DNA of 64,000 nt from Lichenostomus cassidix (GCA_008360975.2 CM039194.1:10898426-10962425), one strand, 5' to 3'. Counted from the first letter of the stretch, positions 1 through 12,203 are shown. Made by a program: numbers and translations. The notes: generated from the sequence alone by a model not told the origin.

Positions 1-990
1 CCCAGCATTCTTTCAAAGGTTGTTTGTATGTGAGCTGCTCTTTTCCTTAATAAGTTAATAATACATCATTGGTTTTTATAGCTTCTCCTACAACAAACTG
101 CAAAGAAACTCCCTAAACTTCTTTACAATGTCCCTGAGGTAATTTTACTAATTATAGTCTGTTAGGAAAAGGGAGGAAATCAGATCATCTGGGGAAAACT
201 TTTATTCCTGAAGATGCATTTGGGGCAGAAGAGAAACAATATATCCCACTTTCTTCTTGCACTGTAAAGCTGGTTTCTGAAGACCCTAAAAATCTCACCT
301 TTAGTCTTGCTTTGTTGTTAGGGTGAGGAGACAATGTGAGGAGACATGGTTTACAATGGGTAAGGTCGGTAAGGAAGTGCAACATCTCCTATTAAACTCA
401 CTGATACAGCTAACAAAAAGTATCAGTACACACGTTTTTCTAACAGTGTCACTTGATCCTTTATGTCAAAGAGCAAATCCTGTTACATTACAAATCAGAG
501 ATCCTCTTGCAGCCTTTCCAGGTTCTAAGGCCCTTTTCTCTGGCACTTTATTTTGGAATTGCACTATCATGTGAGCATCCAGCTGCTTTTGAATAGGATT
601 TACTCAGCCTAAATCCATGAAGAGAGTCAGTCTTCTCAAGTCAGCAGGAGTCTCCAGGGCTGATAGTGCCAGAAACACTTGCTGGAGTGTAATAGTTTCC
701 TATTTCCTCTCACTTACCAGCTTTGTCTGCTCCAGTTCCCAGAGGAAGTTTGAAAAACAAAAGCAATCCCTGTAACTACACTGGCTCTTCAGATAGGTTT
801 TTGGTAAGCCTTTCCTAGCAGAAAATGTCAGCTTATACCTAGAGACACACAATCCTATAAAGCAAACAAACCCAAACTCTTTTAGATCAATTGTATCTCG
901 AGTCAGGGCACAGACAAGTAATACCAGCAAAGGACAGGGAAGAACTCGATCCTCCCCAAGACTGGCAATGAACCAACTGTACCATTTTAC
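1..990. other. NME5 intron or downstream region, nothing else seen
   Basis: AT-rich sequence without a recognisable exon. I searched the minus strand for the missing NME5 C-terminal exons and found no convincing match. ORFs here do not resemble known proteins. Confidence 0.5.
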
Positions 991-3549
991 CTTCTGGAAA
1001 TATGAATCGAATTTCTCTCTCTGCTGAGGACATGCTGAGGCTGCCGTGAAGCCCATTCCTTAGCTCATCAGTCCCATAGAGTGCTCTTAAGCTAAAAACA
1101 AGGGAAATAACTGTTTAGATGGCAACTGCAAGCCCCTTTCAAGTCTCTGCAGCCTGAGAGCATAGAAAAGCAATAGACACAGACTAAGTAACAAGATATT
1201 GGCTTGATTTTCTTTTAAACATAAGCAGTAGCTACCTAAAACTTATGTTCATGCACTCAACATTCATCATAAAATAGATTAACTTTGCATACCAAAAAAC
1301 AATGGTGAAAAGCTGTTACACAAAACTGAAGAGATAAGAAGCTTGTGTCTGTACTGTACAAACAAACAAACCACAAAAAAAAAAAAAAAAAAGGGAAATT
1401 CTGGTCTCAATCAAGAAAATGACAAAATCCTTGCCCAAAGCCAGTCAGTGAGTTACCTGTGAGGATGAGTTATCCTAGCTTTTAGGCTGTTGGATGGTCC
1501 AAGCAATTCCTTCCAGTACGAGATTGCATGCTTTCTAGCAAGAACCATAGCAACTATAGGGCCAGAACTCATATAGGCTGTTAAATTAGGAAAAAACACT
1601 TTTCCAAATTGGTCTGCGTAGAAGTTGCTACATTGCTCTGGGCTTAACTGGAGCTTCCGTTTCTATAAAGCATAAATGACAAAAAAAAAGAAGTAAAATA
1701 GCTTGATACATTGAAACAGCTTAGAGCAGGATTAAAAGGCAGGATACAGTCCTCTGCTGCAGTCATATCTCTATGTGCAGAACACAGAGTAAGTTCTGAA
1801 ACTGATCTGATTCTCACAGATTGGATCCTCTTTGAGATACAGAGTAATAAAGAGCAACAGTTTTCCAACTTTATTAAGAAAACAACCTATTTAATTAAGA
1901 TGTGATTTTAGCCCAGGCAAACTACAACATTTTCTAACTGCTGGATGACAGAGCACTGTACAGAAAAAGTGGAGAGCATTACAAGGGCAGGATTTTATTA
2001 CTCAGCTGCTACAGCATAATGTTCTACTTTTAAGCAAGTTTATCTCCAGCCCACACTGTTAATTATGCAATTGCTCTATTTTCATTCAGTGCTCTGTGAC
2101 TCTCCCAATAGTTACCTAGCCTGCAGGTGGACAGGATCAGGACAACTCTGGGAGGTTATCAGAAACCATAGGGCAGATAAGAAAAAAAATTTGAAGTGCA
2201 TTCTTTGACCTCAAACTTATACAACACAGGACTACCACATACTCAGAGTCCTAATAACTCGGGTGTCAAAGTCACTGCAGACATCAGAAGGTTCTACTAA
2301 CATATTGCAACTAAATAAATAATCTATTTTGTCTCATCTTCTGATACGTATTGAATCAATACAGACATGGAATTGTTTGGGTTGAAAGGTGCCTCAAAAA
2401 TCATCCTGCTACCGGCAGACACACCTTCCACTATACCAGGTTGCTCAAACCCCAAACCCAGCCTTGAACACTGCCAGGGATGGGGCAGCCACATTCTGTG
2501 CCAGGGCCTCACCACCTTCATGATGAAGACTTTCATCCCAATATCCAATCTAACCCTGCCTGCTGTCAGTGGGAAGCCACTCCCCCTTGTCCTGTCACTC
2601 CATTCCCTTGTTCAAAGTCCCTCTCCAAATCTCCTGGAGCCCTTTTAGGCACTGGATGGGGCTCTGAGGTCACCCTGGAGCCTTTTCTTCTACAGGCTGA
2701 ACAACCCCAGCTCTCCCAGCCCGGCTCCAGAGCAGAACGGCTGCAGCCCGCGGAGCATCTTCATGACCTCCTCTGAGTAGCTCCAAGGGATCCGTAAAGA
2801 AATAAATGCAAATAATAAATACAAATAAATAAAACAGCCAGGAAGGTAAGTGAGGAAATAAAAAAACAAAACAAAACAATGCGGGGCGGAGGGGGAGCAG
2901 GGGGAAGGGCTCCCGCCGCCCGCAGGCGCGAGGGCGCAGCGCCCCCCAGCGGCCGCCCACCCAGGTATATTTAAATATTCATTAATTGATTTAAATATTC
3001 ATAAGGTCAATTTACTGCAAAAACAGTGAAACAAAAAATTAGTCAGGCTGCAACCGGCCAGGTATCGAGCTCAATCAAATCTCTAATATCCTTTCACACT
3101 GCACAAAATCTTGTGAGATCTGAACTCCACAGAGTTGTTTTGGAAAGTTCACACATCTGCTCCATGCATTTGGTAAATCTGTGTTTATTAACAAAGTCGG
3201 TGTTTTCCTGTGGTTAGCAAAGTAGTAGGTGTGCTGTGCTCCATTCCATGCATGAAAAAGCATCTCCTTACAGAATCTGGCAGCAATGTTTGATTACATA
3301 TGAAAAACACGAATCGATTTTCGGACACACAAGCTTTTAATTACTGGCTTGATTGCTGAAAGTTAAATATTCTTCTGACTTATAAACTAGAGTTATTTCC
3401 TCTGGAGCACAGCCTGTTACCTGAATGATGTGGAATCCTGATCGGAGAATGAGATCCTCTATTTCTTCTTCTTTATCAATGATATCTGGTTTGATGATAG
3501 CCAGAGTTCTTTCCACAAAAATCTGAGGTTCAGGCATTAAGACCTCCAT
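991..3549 (-). CDS. NME5: NME5, N-terminal exons (partial)
   Basis: Three coding exons read on the minus strand: 3421-3549 (start ATG at 3549), 1457-1662 and 991-1091, all with GT/AG borders and compatible phases (0, then 2, then 1). Together they give about 145 residues, against 212 in the human protein; the C-terminal exons lie beyond the left edge or were not found. The first exon holds the NDK-type strand TLAIIKPD. The second holds SPEQCSNFY, FFPNLTAYMSSGP and HAISYWKELLGP. The third holds YGTDELRN, LHGS and AEREIRF. The HGS motif keeps the histidine that is phosphorylated in active nucleoside diphosphate kinases, but family knowledge says NME5 is a cilium and sperm axoneme (radial spoke) protein with doubtful kinase activity. 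The similarity is close along the whole length, so the assignment is firm. The exon at 991-1091 is easy to miss because a different frame stays open across it. Confidence 0.93.
1663..2350. other. NME5 intron, left part
   Basis: AT-rich intronic sequence between NME5 exons. I see no gene, RNA or clear repeat in it. Confidence 0.5.
2350..2795 (-). mobile_element. CR1 LINE 3' fragment in the NME5 intron
   Basis: The plus strand reads as the reverse complement of an avian CR1 3' end. It starts near the GTTTGGGTTG motif and runs through landmarks such as ACACCTTCCACTA, CCAGGGATGGGGCA, GGGCCTCACCACC and GGAGCCTTTTCTTC to the GCTGAACAACCCCAGCTCTC block. It has many substitutions, so it is old, and it is 5'-truncated as usual for CR1. 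Confidence 0.9.
2875..3010. other. GC-rich patch followed by an AT-rich duplicated unit
   Basis: About 85 bases of very GC- and CpG-rich sequence (2880-2962) sit in an AT-rich intron directly after the CR1 copy. They give way abruptly to two copies of a TTTAAATATTCAT unit (2969-3002) separated by a few bases. The origin is unknown; it could be an intronic regulatory patch or the end of a different insertion. Confidence 0.5.
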
Positions 3550-3587
3550 CCTGGCTTCTAAATTAGAATTCAGGTGTCCCTTTCACA
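3550..3587 (-). other. NME5: NME5 5' UTR portion of the first coding exon (probable)
   Basis: Reading minus, a CAG acceptor at 3588-3590 would open the exon 38 bases before the ATG. The rest of the 5' UTR would then come from an upstream exon, perhaps in the CpG island at 4.6-5.0 kb. The start context is a purine-rich AGCCAGG before the ATG. No transcript evidence is available. Confidence 0.45.
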
Positions 3588-4159
3588 CTGCAATGACACC
3601 AGCACATGACATTTGGAGTTTGTCTACTGCACAGTCTCCTGTGGTGACACTCACCATGTACTCCAGGAACAGAGAGGGTCACCCCCAACCTCACGAAATC
3701 CATGTGAGATGTTCTCTGCACTCATTAGCACTTTGTAGTTCACACTCCCATTTTCAGTGCAGTGGCACTTCCTGGAAAATAAGCCAAAATTTTAATGCAG
3801 TTACTCACTAAGTTGGACAATGTATGAGGAAAGAGAGGCATTATCACACGCCTTGATGTGGGCCCCCTGTACTCCCACACCCTCCATCCACCAACCGTGA
3901 GCTCCTTCAAAGCCCAAATCTGTATCCTCACACGTGAAGATTGTAGTGTGGAACTTACAACCTGCAACTGGTCCACCTGTAAGCCTTGGAGTATTTCTCC
4001 ATAGTTATTTAATTCCTGTATTTATGGGCTCCAGACAAAGTGCCGGTTTTCTGACCAAGCAGATGCACCAGCAAGAGCATGCCAGATGAACTATGCTGTC
4101 AGTGGTGGAACCAGTGAGGAGGTTTCCTATGGACCTGTGACCACTCGTGACTTTTATCA

Positions 4160-4545
4160 CAGTACAGTTTGGGTTGGGAAGGACCCTAAAGACCATCCAG
4201 TTCCACCCTGCCATGGGCAGGGACACCTTCTACTATCCGAGGTTACTCCAAGCCCCATCCAAACCTGGCCTTGCGTATTTCCAGGGATGGGGCACCCACA
4301 GCCTCTCTGGGAAACCTGTGCCAGGGCCTCACCACCCTCACAGCCAAGAACTGCTTCCCAATATCCCATCTAACCCGGCCCTCTGACCGGGGAAGCCATT
4401 CCCCTTTTTCCTGCCACTCCCTGTCCTTGTCCAAAGTCCTTCTCCCGCTCTTCTGTAGCCCCTTTAGGCACTTGGAGGGGGTCTAAGGTATCCATGGAGC
4501 CTTCTCTTCTCAAGGCTTAACACCCCCACTTTCTCAACCTTTTAG
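4160..4545 (-). mobile_element. CR1 LINE 3' fragment upstream of NME5
   Basis: The plus strand again reads as reverse-complement CR1: GTTTGGGTTGGGAAGGACC at the start, then CCTGCCATGGGCAGGGACAC, CCAGGGATGGGGCACCCA, CCTCACCACCCTCACAG and GGAGCCTTCTCTTCTC near the end. It is better preserved than the copy at 2.35 kb. It abuts the CpG-rich region that begins near 4.55 kb. Confidence 0.92.
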
Positions 4546-4559
4546 AGAGAACTGCGAGA

Positions 4560-5060
4560 GCAGGATGCTGCGGGGGATCGTGTCAGAGCCTCACAGAATT
4601 CCACACAATGGCACCTGCAGCTCTTCCCTCGTCCACTGCCCGCCGTGTCCCCACGTTGCCAGCCCAGGCTCTCTCCATCCGCCCTGGACCACACCCAGAC
4701 ACGCAGACCCTGCCTGGCCGCAAACACCTGCTCCCTGCTGCACAGTCCGCTGGTAAACCACTCCGCCTGCCTTGGGAACGGAGCGGCTTTTCTACCGCGG
4801 CCTGCGGGACTCGGCCGGACGCGCCGCCGTTGCCGGGCGATGGCGGGGCTGGCCCCGGGCACAAGATGGCGCCCGCGGGCCTCGGCGGGGCGGGACGAAG
4901 ATGGCGGCCGAGAGAGGCGCGGTGATGGCGGCGGAGGCGGAGCGCCCCTCACGGCCCGGGCCGGCGGCGGGCTGCGCGCTCACAGCGGGGGAACCTACCC
5001 CGGGATGGGCCCCGCGTGTGAGGGAGTCAAGGGGGGAGCGGTGTGATCTCGGTGGCTCAT
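4560..5060. promoter_or_regulatory. CpG island, probable NME5 promoter region
   Basis: Dense CpG sequence lies about 1-1.5 kb upstream of the first NME5 coding exon. It contains two YY1-type motifs on the plus strand, ACAAGATGGCGCC near 4861 and GAAGATGGCGGCC near 4898, typical of housekeeping start sites close to the TSS. The motifs also allow a plus-strand start, but I see no plus-strand protein here that I recognise. Long ORFs through this block are explained by GC-rich composition. Confidence 0.55.
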
Positions 5061-5187
5061 CTCAAAAACCTTATTCCTCCCTCCCAATAAAAGCTTTATG
5101 TCGGTTTCACCTCACGAACACAGCTGCTGAGGGAGCCGTGCGCTCTCAGCAAACGCTCACGAAGCGAGGCAACGCGATTTATTGGCG

Positions 5188-5190
<3 letters not shown>

Positions 5191-5218
<28 letters not shown>
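5191..5218. repeat. Poly(A) tract
   Basis: An uninterrupted run of about 26 A between two GC-rich segments. An AATAAA lies about 100 bases upstream (5086-5091), which is too far to mark this as the tail of a processed insertion. Best treated as a mononucleotide repeat. Confidence 0.85.
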
Positions 5219-5279
5219 GCAAACACAGCACTTCTACCCCGGTTATTTCTCAGTGTTTGTGAGGAGGTTTCCTGCAGAT

Positions 5280-5860
5280 GCCCGAGCAGCGGCGGCGGGC
5301 CGGCAGCTCTGCGGTGCACTGATCCGAACCTACAGCTGTCTAATGGTGGTTCTCAGCCCTGCCAGGGAATTGCAAACACTACCCCACGCCACTTTTACGA
5401 CAGAAGGGTGTAACGAGTAGGAAACCTTCACTGTTTTGTGTATTAAACACAATAATAAGCTGGGCCTTAAGCGGAGCGCATTCTCTGGGGACTTTCCCCG
5501 CATTTCCCCCTCACGGTGCCAGTGTGTTTGCTCCCCGCACATGCCGTTTCCCCGTCTCTCGAGGCCGGCAGGAACCTTAGCACAGCCATTGTCCATCGGA
5601 CACGCTCCGCAGTGCCGAGGCAGGGCTGCCCCGGTGTCACCTCCCGGCCTTGTTTACCGGCGCTCCCGATGGCCCGCGGCCAGCTGGCCCCGCGCTATCG
5701 GGGTGTGGGCTGGTGAGCAGCCCCGATAACCGCACTGCCTCCGCCGCCCTGCTGCTCTCCCTGCTCTCCCTCCTGTCACCGTGTGGTCTCACAAACCGCG
5801 AGCCGAGCGCTGCGACACCTGCGGCCTGCTGGTGACTGCAGCCAAAACGGGCCATGGCAC
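5280..5860. promoter_or_regulatory. Second CpG-rich segment
   Basis: CpG-rich sequence continues beyond the poly(A) tract to about 5.86 kb, with several short GC boxes. It is probably the outer part of the 4.6 kb island. No coding sequence was recognised. Confidence 0.35.
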
Positions 5861-6699
5861 TCCAGCCCTTCAGGTGACGCTGTCAAAGGGACAGAGCGAA
5901 AAGAGAGGTGTTTAATTTTAAATTAAACTTTAAATTTTAATGGTGTCAGACTGAAAGCAAATGCAAAGGGAAAAAAAAACCACTAAAAAAACCCCCCAAC
6001 AGTTTGTAGCCAGAAGTGCTGACACTGTGTGCTCTGGTTAGCTGAGGAAATAGCAAATTCACAGCAAAAGCTGGTTTTAGTGTAAAAAAAAATCCATTTT
6101 ACCTTAACCTTTTTCATGAGTAATGTGAATAATATAAAAATAGAAATAAGAAACAAAACTATGCAATTATCTCCTTGCAACCAGCTTGAAATATATTTAA
6201 AAATCAAAGACTGAAGATTTTACTTATATACCTTAAAAATAAAGGTTCCAAGTGCACAAGACAAACTCAGACACAGGCTTTCCTTTACCAACACAGGCAC
6301 AGGGCATTTGTTTCTTTAACAAAAATACCTTATCCAGTATTTCATTTGAAGACACTGTAAGCACTGCAACTTCACAGAGAAAATAGATAAACATGTTTTA
6401 TTTTTAAAAAAAATGCTGATAGAAAGAGTTCACCAGTTTTTAATTTTTGGTTTTGGGTTTGTTTTTTTTTTTTTTTAGTTTAGGGCAGAGTTAATTCAGC
6501 AAGTCATTTCTTTTCAAAGTCAATGAGCACAAGTCTGACAGCCCTTGCTTAAATTTAGCAGTTCAAAGGCTTCCTCTGCCTGCATGAACACTTCAAAATA
6601 TATATTACATAAGAAATGTTGAATTTAATATCTGTGTAAAACACTGTTAACCTGAATCTCTTGCAATTTCTTTATTGTGTGCATTCTTTTTTCTAGCTA

Positions 6700-6995
6700 C
6701 CAAGGACAAAACCCCCAAACCACCTTTCTGTGCCCGCCAGAGGCTGCAGTTTGGCCGGGAGCAGCGCCCTGTGCACCTCCCTGCCCACCAGGGCCCCGGG
6801 GCTGTGTCACAATTCCTCCTGCTCGCTGTTTCCAGAAGCATTTCTGGAGGGCGGAGATGGTCTAATTTTAGCACTGGGAGAATCCTGTGCTCTCCAATGA
6901 GCGAGCGGCTGCATCTGGAGCTGCAGCCAATTACCCGGGTTTCCTCCTGCTGCACTTCCCACGATGGTTTAATAATGCAGACGCACCAATTTAAA
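6700..6995. promoter_or_regulatory. Isolated GC-rich patch, possible regulatory element
   Basis: A roughly 300-base block is clearly richer in GC than its flanks. It contains CCAAT boxes in CTCCAATGAG and GCCAATTACC, and an imperfect palindrome around GCTGCATCTGGAGCTGCAGC. A 115-codon ORF crosses it but shows no family resemblance. Regulatory function is an inference. Confidence 0.25.
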
Positions 6996-8818
6996 GTGGC
7001 CCCACATGTTAAGAGAAAATAACACTATGTGCTCCCTTACAAAGTCATTCTACAGTAGTAGAATCTCAAAGGTTTCTTCTAAAGCCTTGGATTCCATGAA
7101 CCTGACCTTAAAACAATGTGTTAATATCATTATATTATGTTTATTATCTTTATAGTCCTTGAAATAACATTCCTGATAACTAAAAGGCTGGTCTGAAGCA
7201 TCTCCCCTAACTTCTGTAGGCCAGGGATGGGCTTTTATGAAAAGAAAGAGAAAAAAAGCAAAATTATAATTACAATGCAATGAACCATTGTGGTTCTGAA
7301 CATTTCTCAGGGTATAGCCTGGCTGCTGTATCTTATCTGTTAAGCGGTTTAACAAGCCTTAGTTGTCTCACTTATTTTTAGCTGGCATGGAATATAACAA
7401 CACCAAAAGATTGTGGCTGCAGGTGCATTTACATCCTAGCAACACCAGATAAGTAACTTTTAAAGGAAAAATTTTATTTCAGAGCTTTGTACTCTGATAG
7501 TGCAAGAAGATTCAGAAACTAATGTCTAGTAGACTGTAAAAAAGGAAGGAAAGAAAAACAATGATGAAAGTAAGTGAAAGAAAGCTAAAGAAATAATACC
7601 AAGTAGTAGCATTGATTAAAAATGAAGCTTGCACAACTTTTAGCTTCATTTGCATTTTGATGTTAACTAGAGAAAAATGTGTTTGCTTCAGTAGCAATGT
7701 TCTGACTATACATTTACCACACATACAACTTTCATTCACCACGGGCTCTTTTTCTTCTTCTTTCTTTCTTTTCATGATGAACTGTCATACCTACCCACAG
7801 CACCAGCTTACCTTCACTGCTTGCTCCATCCATGCTCGCTCTTGCAGTGCAAAGTGTCTCTGACGGAAATCCTGTGATCAAGCCAACTTCCTCTCCCACA
7901 CGCCTGCTCTCTCCTCCATTTCTGCCTTCTTACAACTAAACAATTCTCCTTCTGCAGCTCCTCTGCATGCCTGTAATCCCAGTGAGCTTTTCATTGCTGC
8001 TGCTTAACCCTTGTCAAGCTTTCCTGTTTTCCTCTACTTGTTATCTCACCATTTTCTTTAAAGATAAATGTGATAAAATATTCTCTTCATGCTTCCTCTG
8101 TCTACAAGTCTCTTAAGTGGCAATAACAAAAAGCTTATCGACATGTCTTCTGTAACTCCATCACTTGCCCTGATAACTTCACCCCATTTCATTTCCTGAT
8201 CTTCCTAACACTCACTCCTTCATTTGTTCACAGCTTTAGTCGTTCAGTCTGCTCTGATTCCTAGCACCCAGAGATATGCTTGTCTTTTTTACCATAAAAA
8301 AAAGCAAAAAAGAAGCCTTTGGTATAAATGCCTCTTGTCACCTCGCAAGTTCTTACACTCACATCTCTTGCCAGCTTCTACCCTAAATCCCCTTCAAACT
8401 TGGTTTTGCTTCCTCTCATCATCTGAAAGCTTCTCAATCAATCTTAAACCAATCTCTTGTTTGCCTTTCAGTCACATTTAGCATATCCAGCTCGTGTCCT
8501 ATCTTAGTTTTTGCAGTTATTCTTACTTTTTGCTTCTCCAGTCACTGTTTCCGCTTGGCTTGTCAGTCCCTTCCCTTGTGTTTCTTTCCTTTTTCTGCAG
8601 GAGCAGTGGTGAGCACTGCCCTTGACTCTGCTCCCTTCTCGCCAAGCTCGCAGCTCAACATCCCGATGTACCTTTTGTTTCACTCTGTAAAGTCATCTCC
8701 TGTTTCCTGCCAGCCCTAGAACTGAATTCCACTACTCCCTTTCAGATAAACACCTTCCTGCTTTATCCCACCTTGTTGCTCAGGATGAGCTCCTGTTGAA
8801 CACCTGCAGAGGTTGGGG

Positions 8819-8853
8819 CTTTTTTTTCTTTTACTGTTTCTACTATTCTGTCC
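8819..8853. repeat. Short dispersed repeat, copy 1
   Basis: A T-run followed by TTTTACTGTTTCTACTATTC and TGT. The same 23-base core, also preceded by GC and a T-run, recurs at 13733-13767. This could be part of an unrecognised transposon. Confidence 0.6.
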
Positions 8854-11800
8854 TATAAAGCTCCTCCTCATCTATATACAGACATTTATATAAATACTGC
8901 ATACAGATATGAGGCTTTCACCTAAACTTTAGAGCAGAAACACTTGCATGTGTTTGCTGCTTCACAGTTCTACACAATGTTTAACATAATACTGGCTTGG
9001 ATTATCCCTGAGGCCACCAAGCTCAGAGATAAGTAGTCACTGTGATCCTACCACAATGAAGAAATGAATGTATGAATAAACCAATAAAAATCTTTTATAT
9101 AAAAAATTAAAAGAGGGAATTGGTTTTTCTAAGATATATTGTCAATGGTTCCTTAAAGGCATCTTCTATCCAGCTTAATTCCATGTAGCACAAGGCATCC
9201 TTTTTGCAATTCTTATTTTGTGCCCTTATGTTCATTCAAATTGATGGGATTATTTGCATAGTCATTATTAATAAAATGTATTTATTTATGCTGTGTGTAA
9301 AGACTAAGTTGGACAGAAGCTTCTTATAGCATGGTGTTTGGCATAGAATAGACAGTCTGTGACCTGAGATGCTTAAAATCAACTTGGACAAGACAGGCAT
9401 GGGATGTGGGACACAGATAAATTACATTAAACTTCAAGGCACTGAGTAATATGTTGTTTCTCTCTCTGTCTTTCTTTTTTTTTTTTTCCAGAAGATAGAA
9501 AAATCAACACAAGGCAAATCATAAGGAAATTGAGAGGATGACCAAGAAAGGGAGGCAATGAGGACAGATATGGCACAAAATTGGTACGAAGAGACAGCAA
9601 GGGTGGGGCTTGGCATAAACTGCAAGTTTGATAGAACAGCAGAATTAGACCCAAGATCAGAAAGCCCATATGCAAGTAAAATTCAGTGGAATTTCAGTCA
9701 ACACCATGAATAATCGTAGCAATTACAAGATCAAAAAATGGCAAACAGTGATAGGTATTTTTCTCAGCAGTAAATGTGTCATGTAGGGGAATTACCACCC
9801 AAGAAGGTATGTGTGTACTTTTTTTGATTAACCACAGCCTTTGAGTGGGGAGTGAAAAGCAAGACCAAGTCACAGCCCAGAGGAATTCTTTAAAATTACC
9901 CATGGCATGATGGGGCCTGGTGAGACAAAAAATAATCACAACAACCCATATTCTCAAGTTTCTCAGTCCTTGATGTCTAGATGTGTAAAGAATGACTTTG
10001 TTAGTCAAGCCAGTCACAGTTCTCAAACCAGGCTGCTTATTCAGTCTACAACCACACTGTTATCCTGCTCTTGGATATGGGACACAAAAGGTTTAATCAA
10101 ACAGCTATTAACATGGGGCAACTGGGAATCACAGAGAGCCCTGCCAGTTGGGGCTTGCTGTTTGGAATTGCTAGGATGAGAGATTGAGAGGGACCTGACC
10201 TGGAGAAATGGGCAGTTGGAAACCAGCACAGCTTCAAAGAAAGCACTGCTAGGCAGGAACAGGAAAACACCTGACAAAGTGCCAGTGGTAGGGAAGGATG
10301 AGACAGGTTCAGCAAAGCAAAAAGAGAACTGGGGAAATAAAAGGAGAAGAGAAAGTAAAGGGAAATGTATGGAGAAGTCCTAATGGGACAACAATCATTC
10401 ACGTTCTTAGCAAGACTTGATGAAATACAAAACAGATGTTATGAGCACTGAATCTTGCAAGAACATGAAGCAATAAATATAGAATCCAAAACACTCAGGT
10501 TATGTCCATCAGCTGAGCCTGACAGACCCATGTAAACTGCTGCAAATTTCAGTTCACTCTCAGGAGCTGGTCTGTAAACTTGTAACTTCAGCACAGATGC
10601 ATTTCTGCAGTTCCTGCTGCATACACAAGAACCTGCAAAAGGAAGGTGCACAGGGAACCAGGGCAGTGGTGTTCACCACTTCAGCCATGCAAACCTCAGT
10701 GTGGCCTTAACTCCCTGTCACTTAAGCAAACGTGTGGTATTTTCCAATTACACAAGCTATCAGCTCCGTGTAAGTGAATGCACTTAGCTGACAGACAGTG
10801 GCTTAGCTGATTGTAATCACAAACCACAAACTTTTTGGTACAGACCTGAGAGGTTTAAAACCTAAGCCAAAGCTACTTGAAAAATCACAAGAAGCCGCCT
10901 TGCTGGATGTGGGTAAGCTCCTCTGACGTGGTATAAATTATGATATCTTATAAAAAAATCTTTGCTTCTAACATTCTGTTTAAAGTTCAATACAAAAAAT
11001 ACAATCTAAAAATATATTCTTATAAAGAAGAGCATCTCTATCAGCCAACATCTACAACCTGTCCTGAGGATATTACGATTTTCAAATGTACTGGTTTAGG
11101 TGCTCTTTCTATTGTCTTTACTGCCCTGACTTCATAGAACATAGTTTTACAAAGTTTGGCCCAAAGTTCTGGTTGAGAGTTGCAAATGTGTAAAGAGTAC
11201 CCTACCATGTCACCAGCCTATGTTGAGATAGACATCCCTAAAAATGAATTCCAACCTACTGTATTTAGGATAAGAAGTGTTCTAAAAGCAGTTCACTGAA
11301 GGACAGCCCAGATACCAGACCAGATCCCTTAACAAAATGTATCACTACAATTTCTATTCAAAGTAGCTGTGGGCACTCCCGAGTTTTAACAGCACATGAA
11401 AGTTGAGCCACAAGCCGTATTTGACAGAGGGTGGAGCCATGACGTGTGCACTCATTACTACAGTAAGTTAGGTAACAATTGTTACTTTTTGCCCACAAGC
11501 AAAGGGCCTAACTTTTTTTTTTTTTAAGATGTGTATCTGGAGGCGAAAATCTGCCCCTTTGGCATGGACACATAGGACATTAGGAGCTGTATACTGTACA
11601 ACAATGAATAGTTACAAGGAAAAGTTGTCTTCTGGACTTCTCACCCACAACTTTGCCAACGAGGCTGACATATCCTTCGGCAAAAGGAATTAAGGCCTGG
11701 GCACGTGCTCAGCGCTCCAGCTCCCCGAGTTATGTAATATCCAAACCTAAGTTTAAAAACAACAAACTCTGGCCTCTCTCGGTTGCAAAACCAGCAGAGC

Positions 11801-11983
11801 TGGAAACATTAAGCAAACCTCTCGTCCTGGAGTAACTGACTCAGTGCCCGCAGCACACCTCGAGCTGAACCAGGGCGGCACTGTAAGTAAATAGAGCGCT
11901 CCAGCCCCACACGGACCTTCCCGTGCGGAATTCGCGGGGCCGGGTCCGCCGGGCCGAGCCACGGGCCGTGCTGGGAGCGCAGC

Positions 11984-12025
11984 CCCGATCCCGATCCCGA
12001 TCCCGATCCCGATCCCGATCCCGAT
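11984..12025. repeat. (CCCGAT)7 hexanucleotide array
   Basis: Seven perfect consecutive CCCGAT units plus a partial unit, about 180 bases upstream of the TATA box. Conceptual translation gives repeated dipeptides (RS, IG or RD), but no coding use is supported here. Confidence 0.97.
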
Positions 12026-12203
12026 CCCGCCCGAGGCTATCCCGGCCCGGCGGCGGCTCCCGGTCCCGCCTCGGCCGCCTCTCCCCGCGCGGCCCCGCCC
12101 GCCCCGGCAGGGCAGCCAACAGCGAGAGCGGAACCCGCTGAGTGACAGGCGGCGACGACCAGCCAGAACGCGCCTTGTTGCGGTGTGGCGCAGGCTCCGG
12201 CGG

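Larger units (their letters stand above)
5861..11900. other. Intergenic region between NME5 and HNRNPAB
   Basis: About 6 kb of mainly AT-rich DNA without a gene I can recognise. It contains a GC-richer patch at 6.7-7.0 kb, a pyrimidine-rich plus strand at about 7.74-8.79 kb, and one copy of a short repeat at 8819-8853 that recurs in HNRNPAB intron sequence. All ORFs are short and lack family motifs. Confidence 0.6.

Noticed and set aside
4645..5413. Long plus-strand ORFs across the first CpG island
   Set aside because: They are open only because stop codons are rare in GC-rich DNA. The translations are Ala/Gly/Arg/Pro-rich, run through a poly(A) tract as poly-lysine and match no family.
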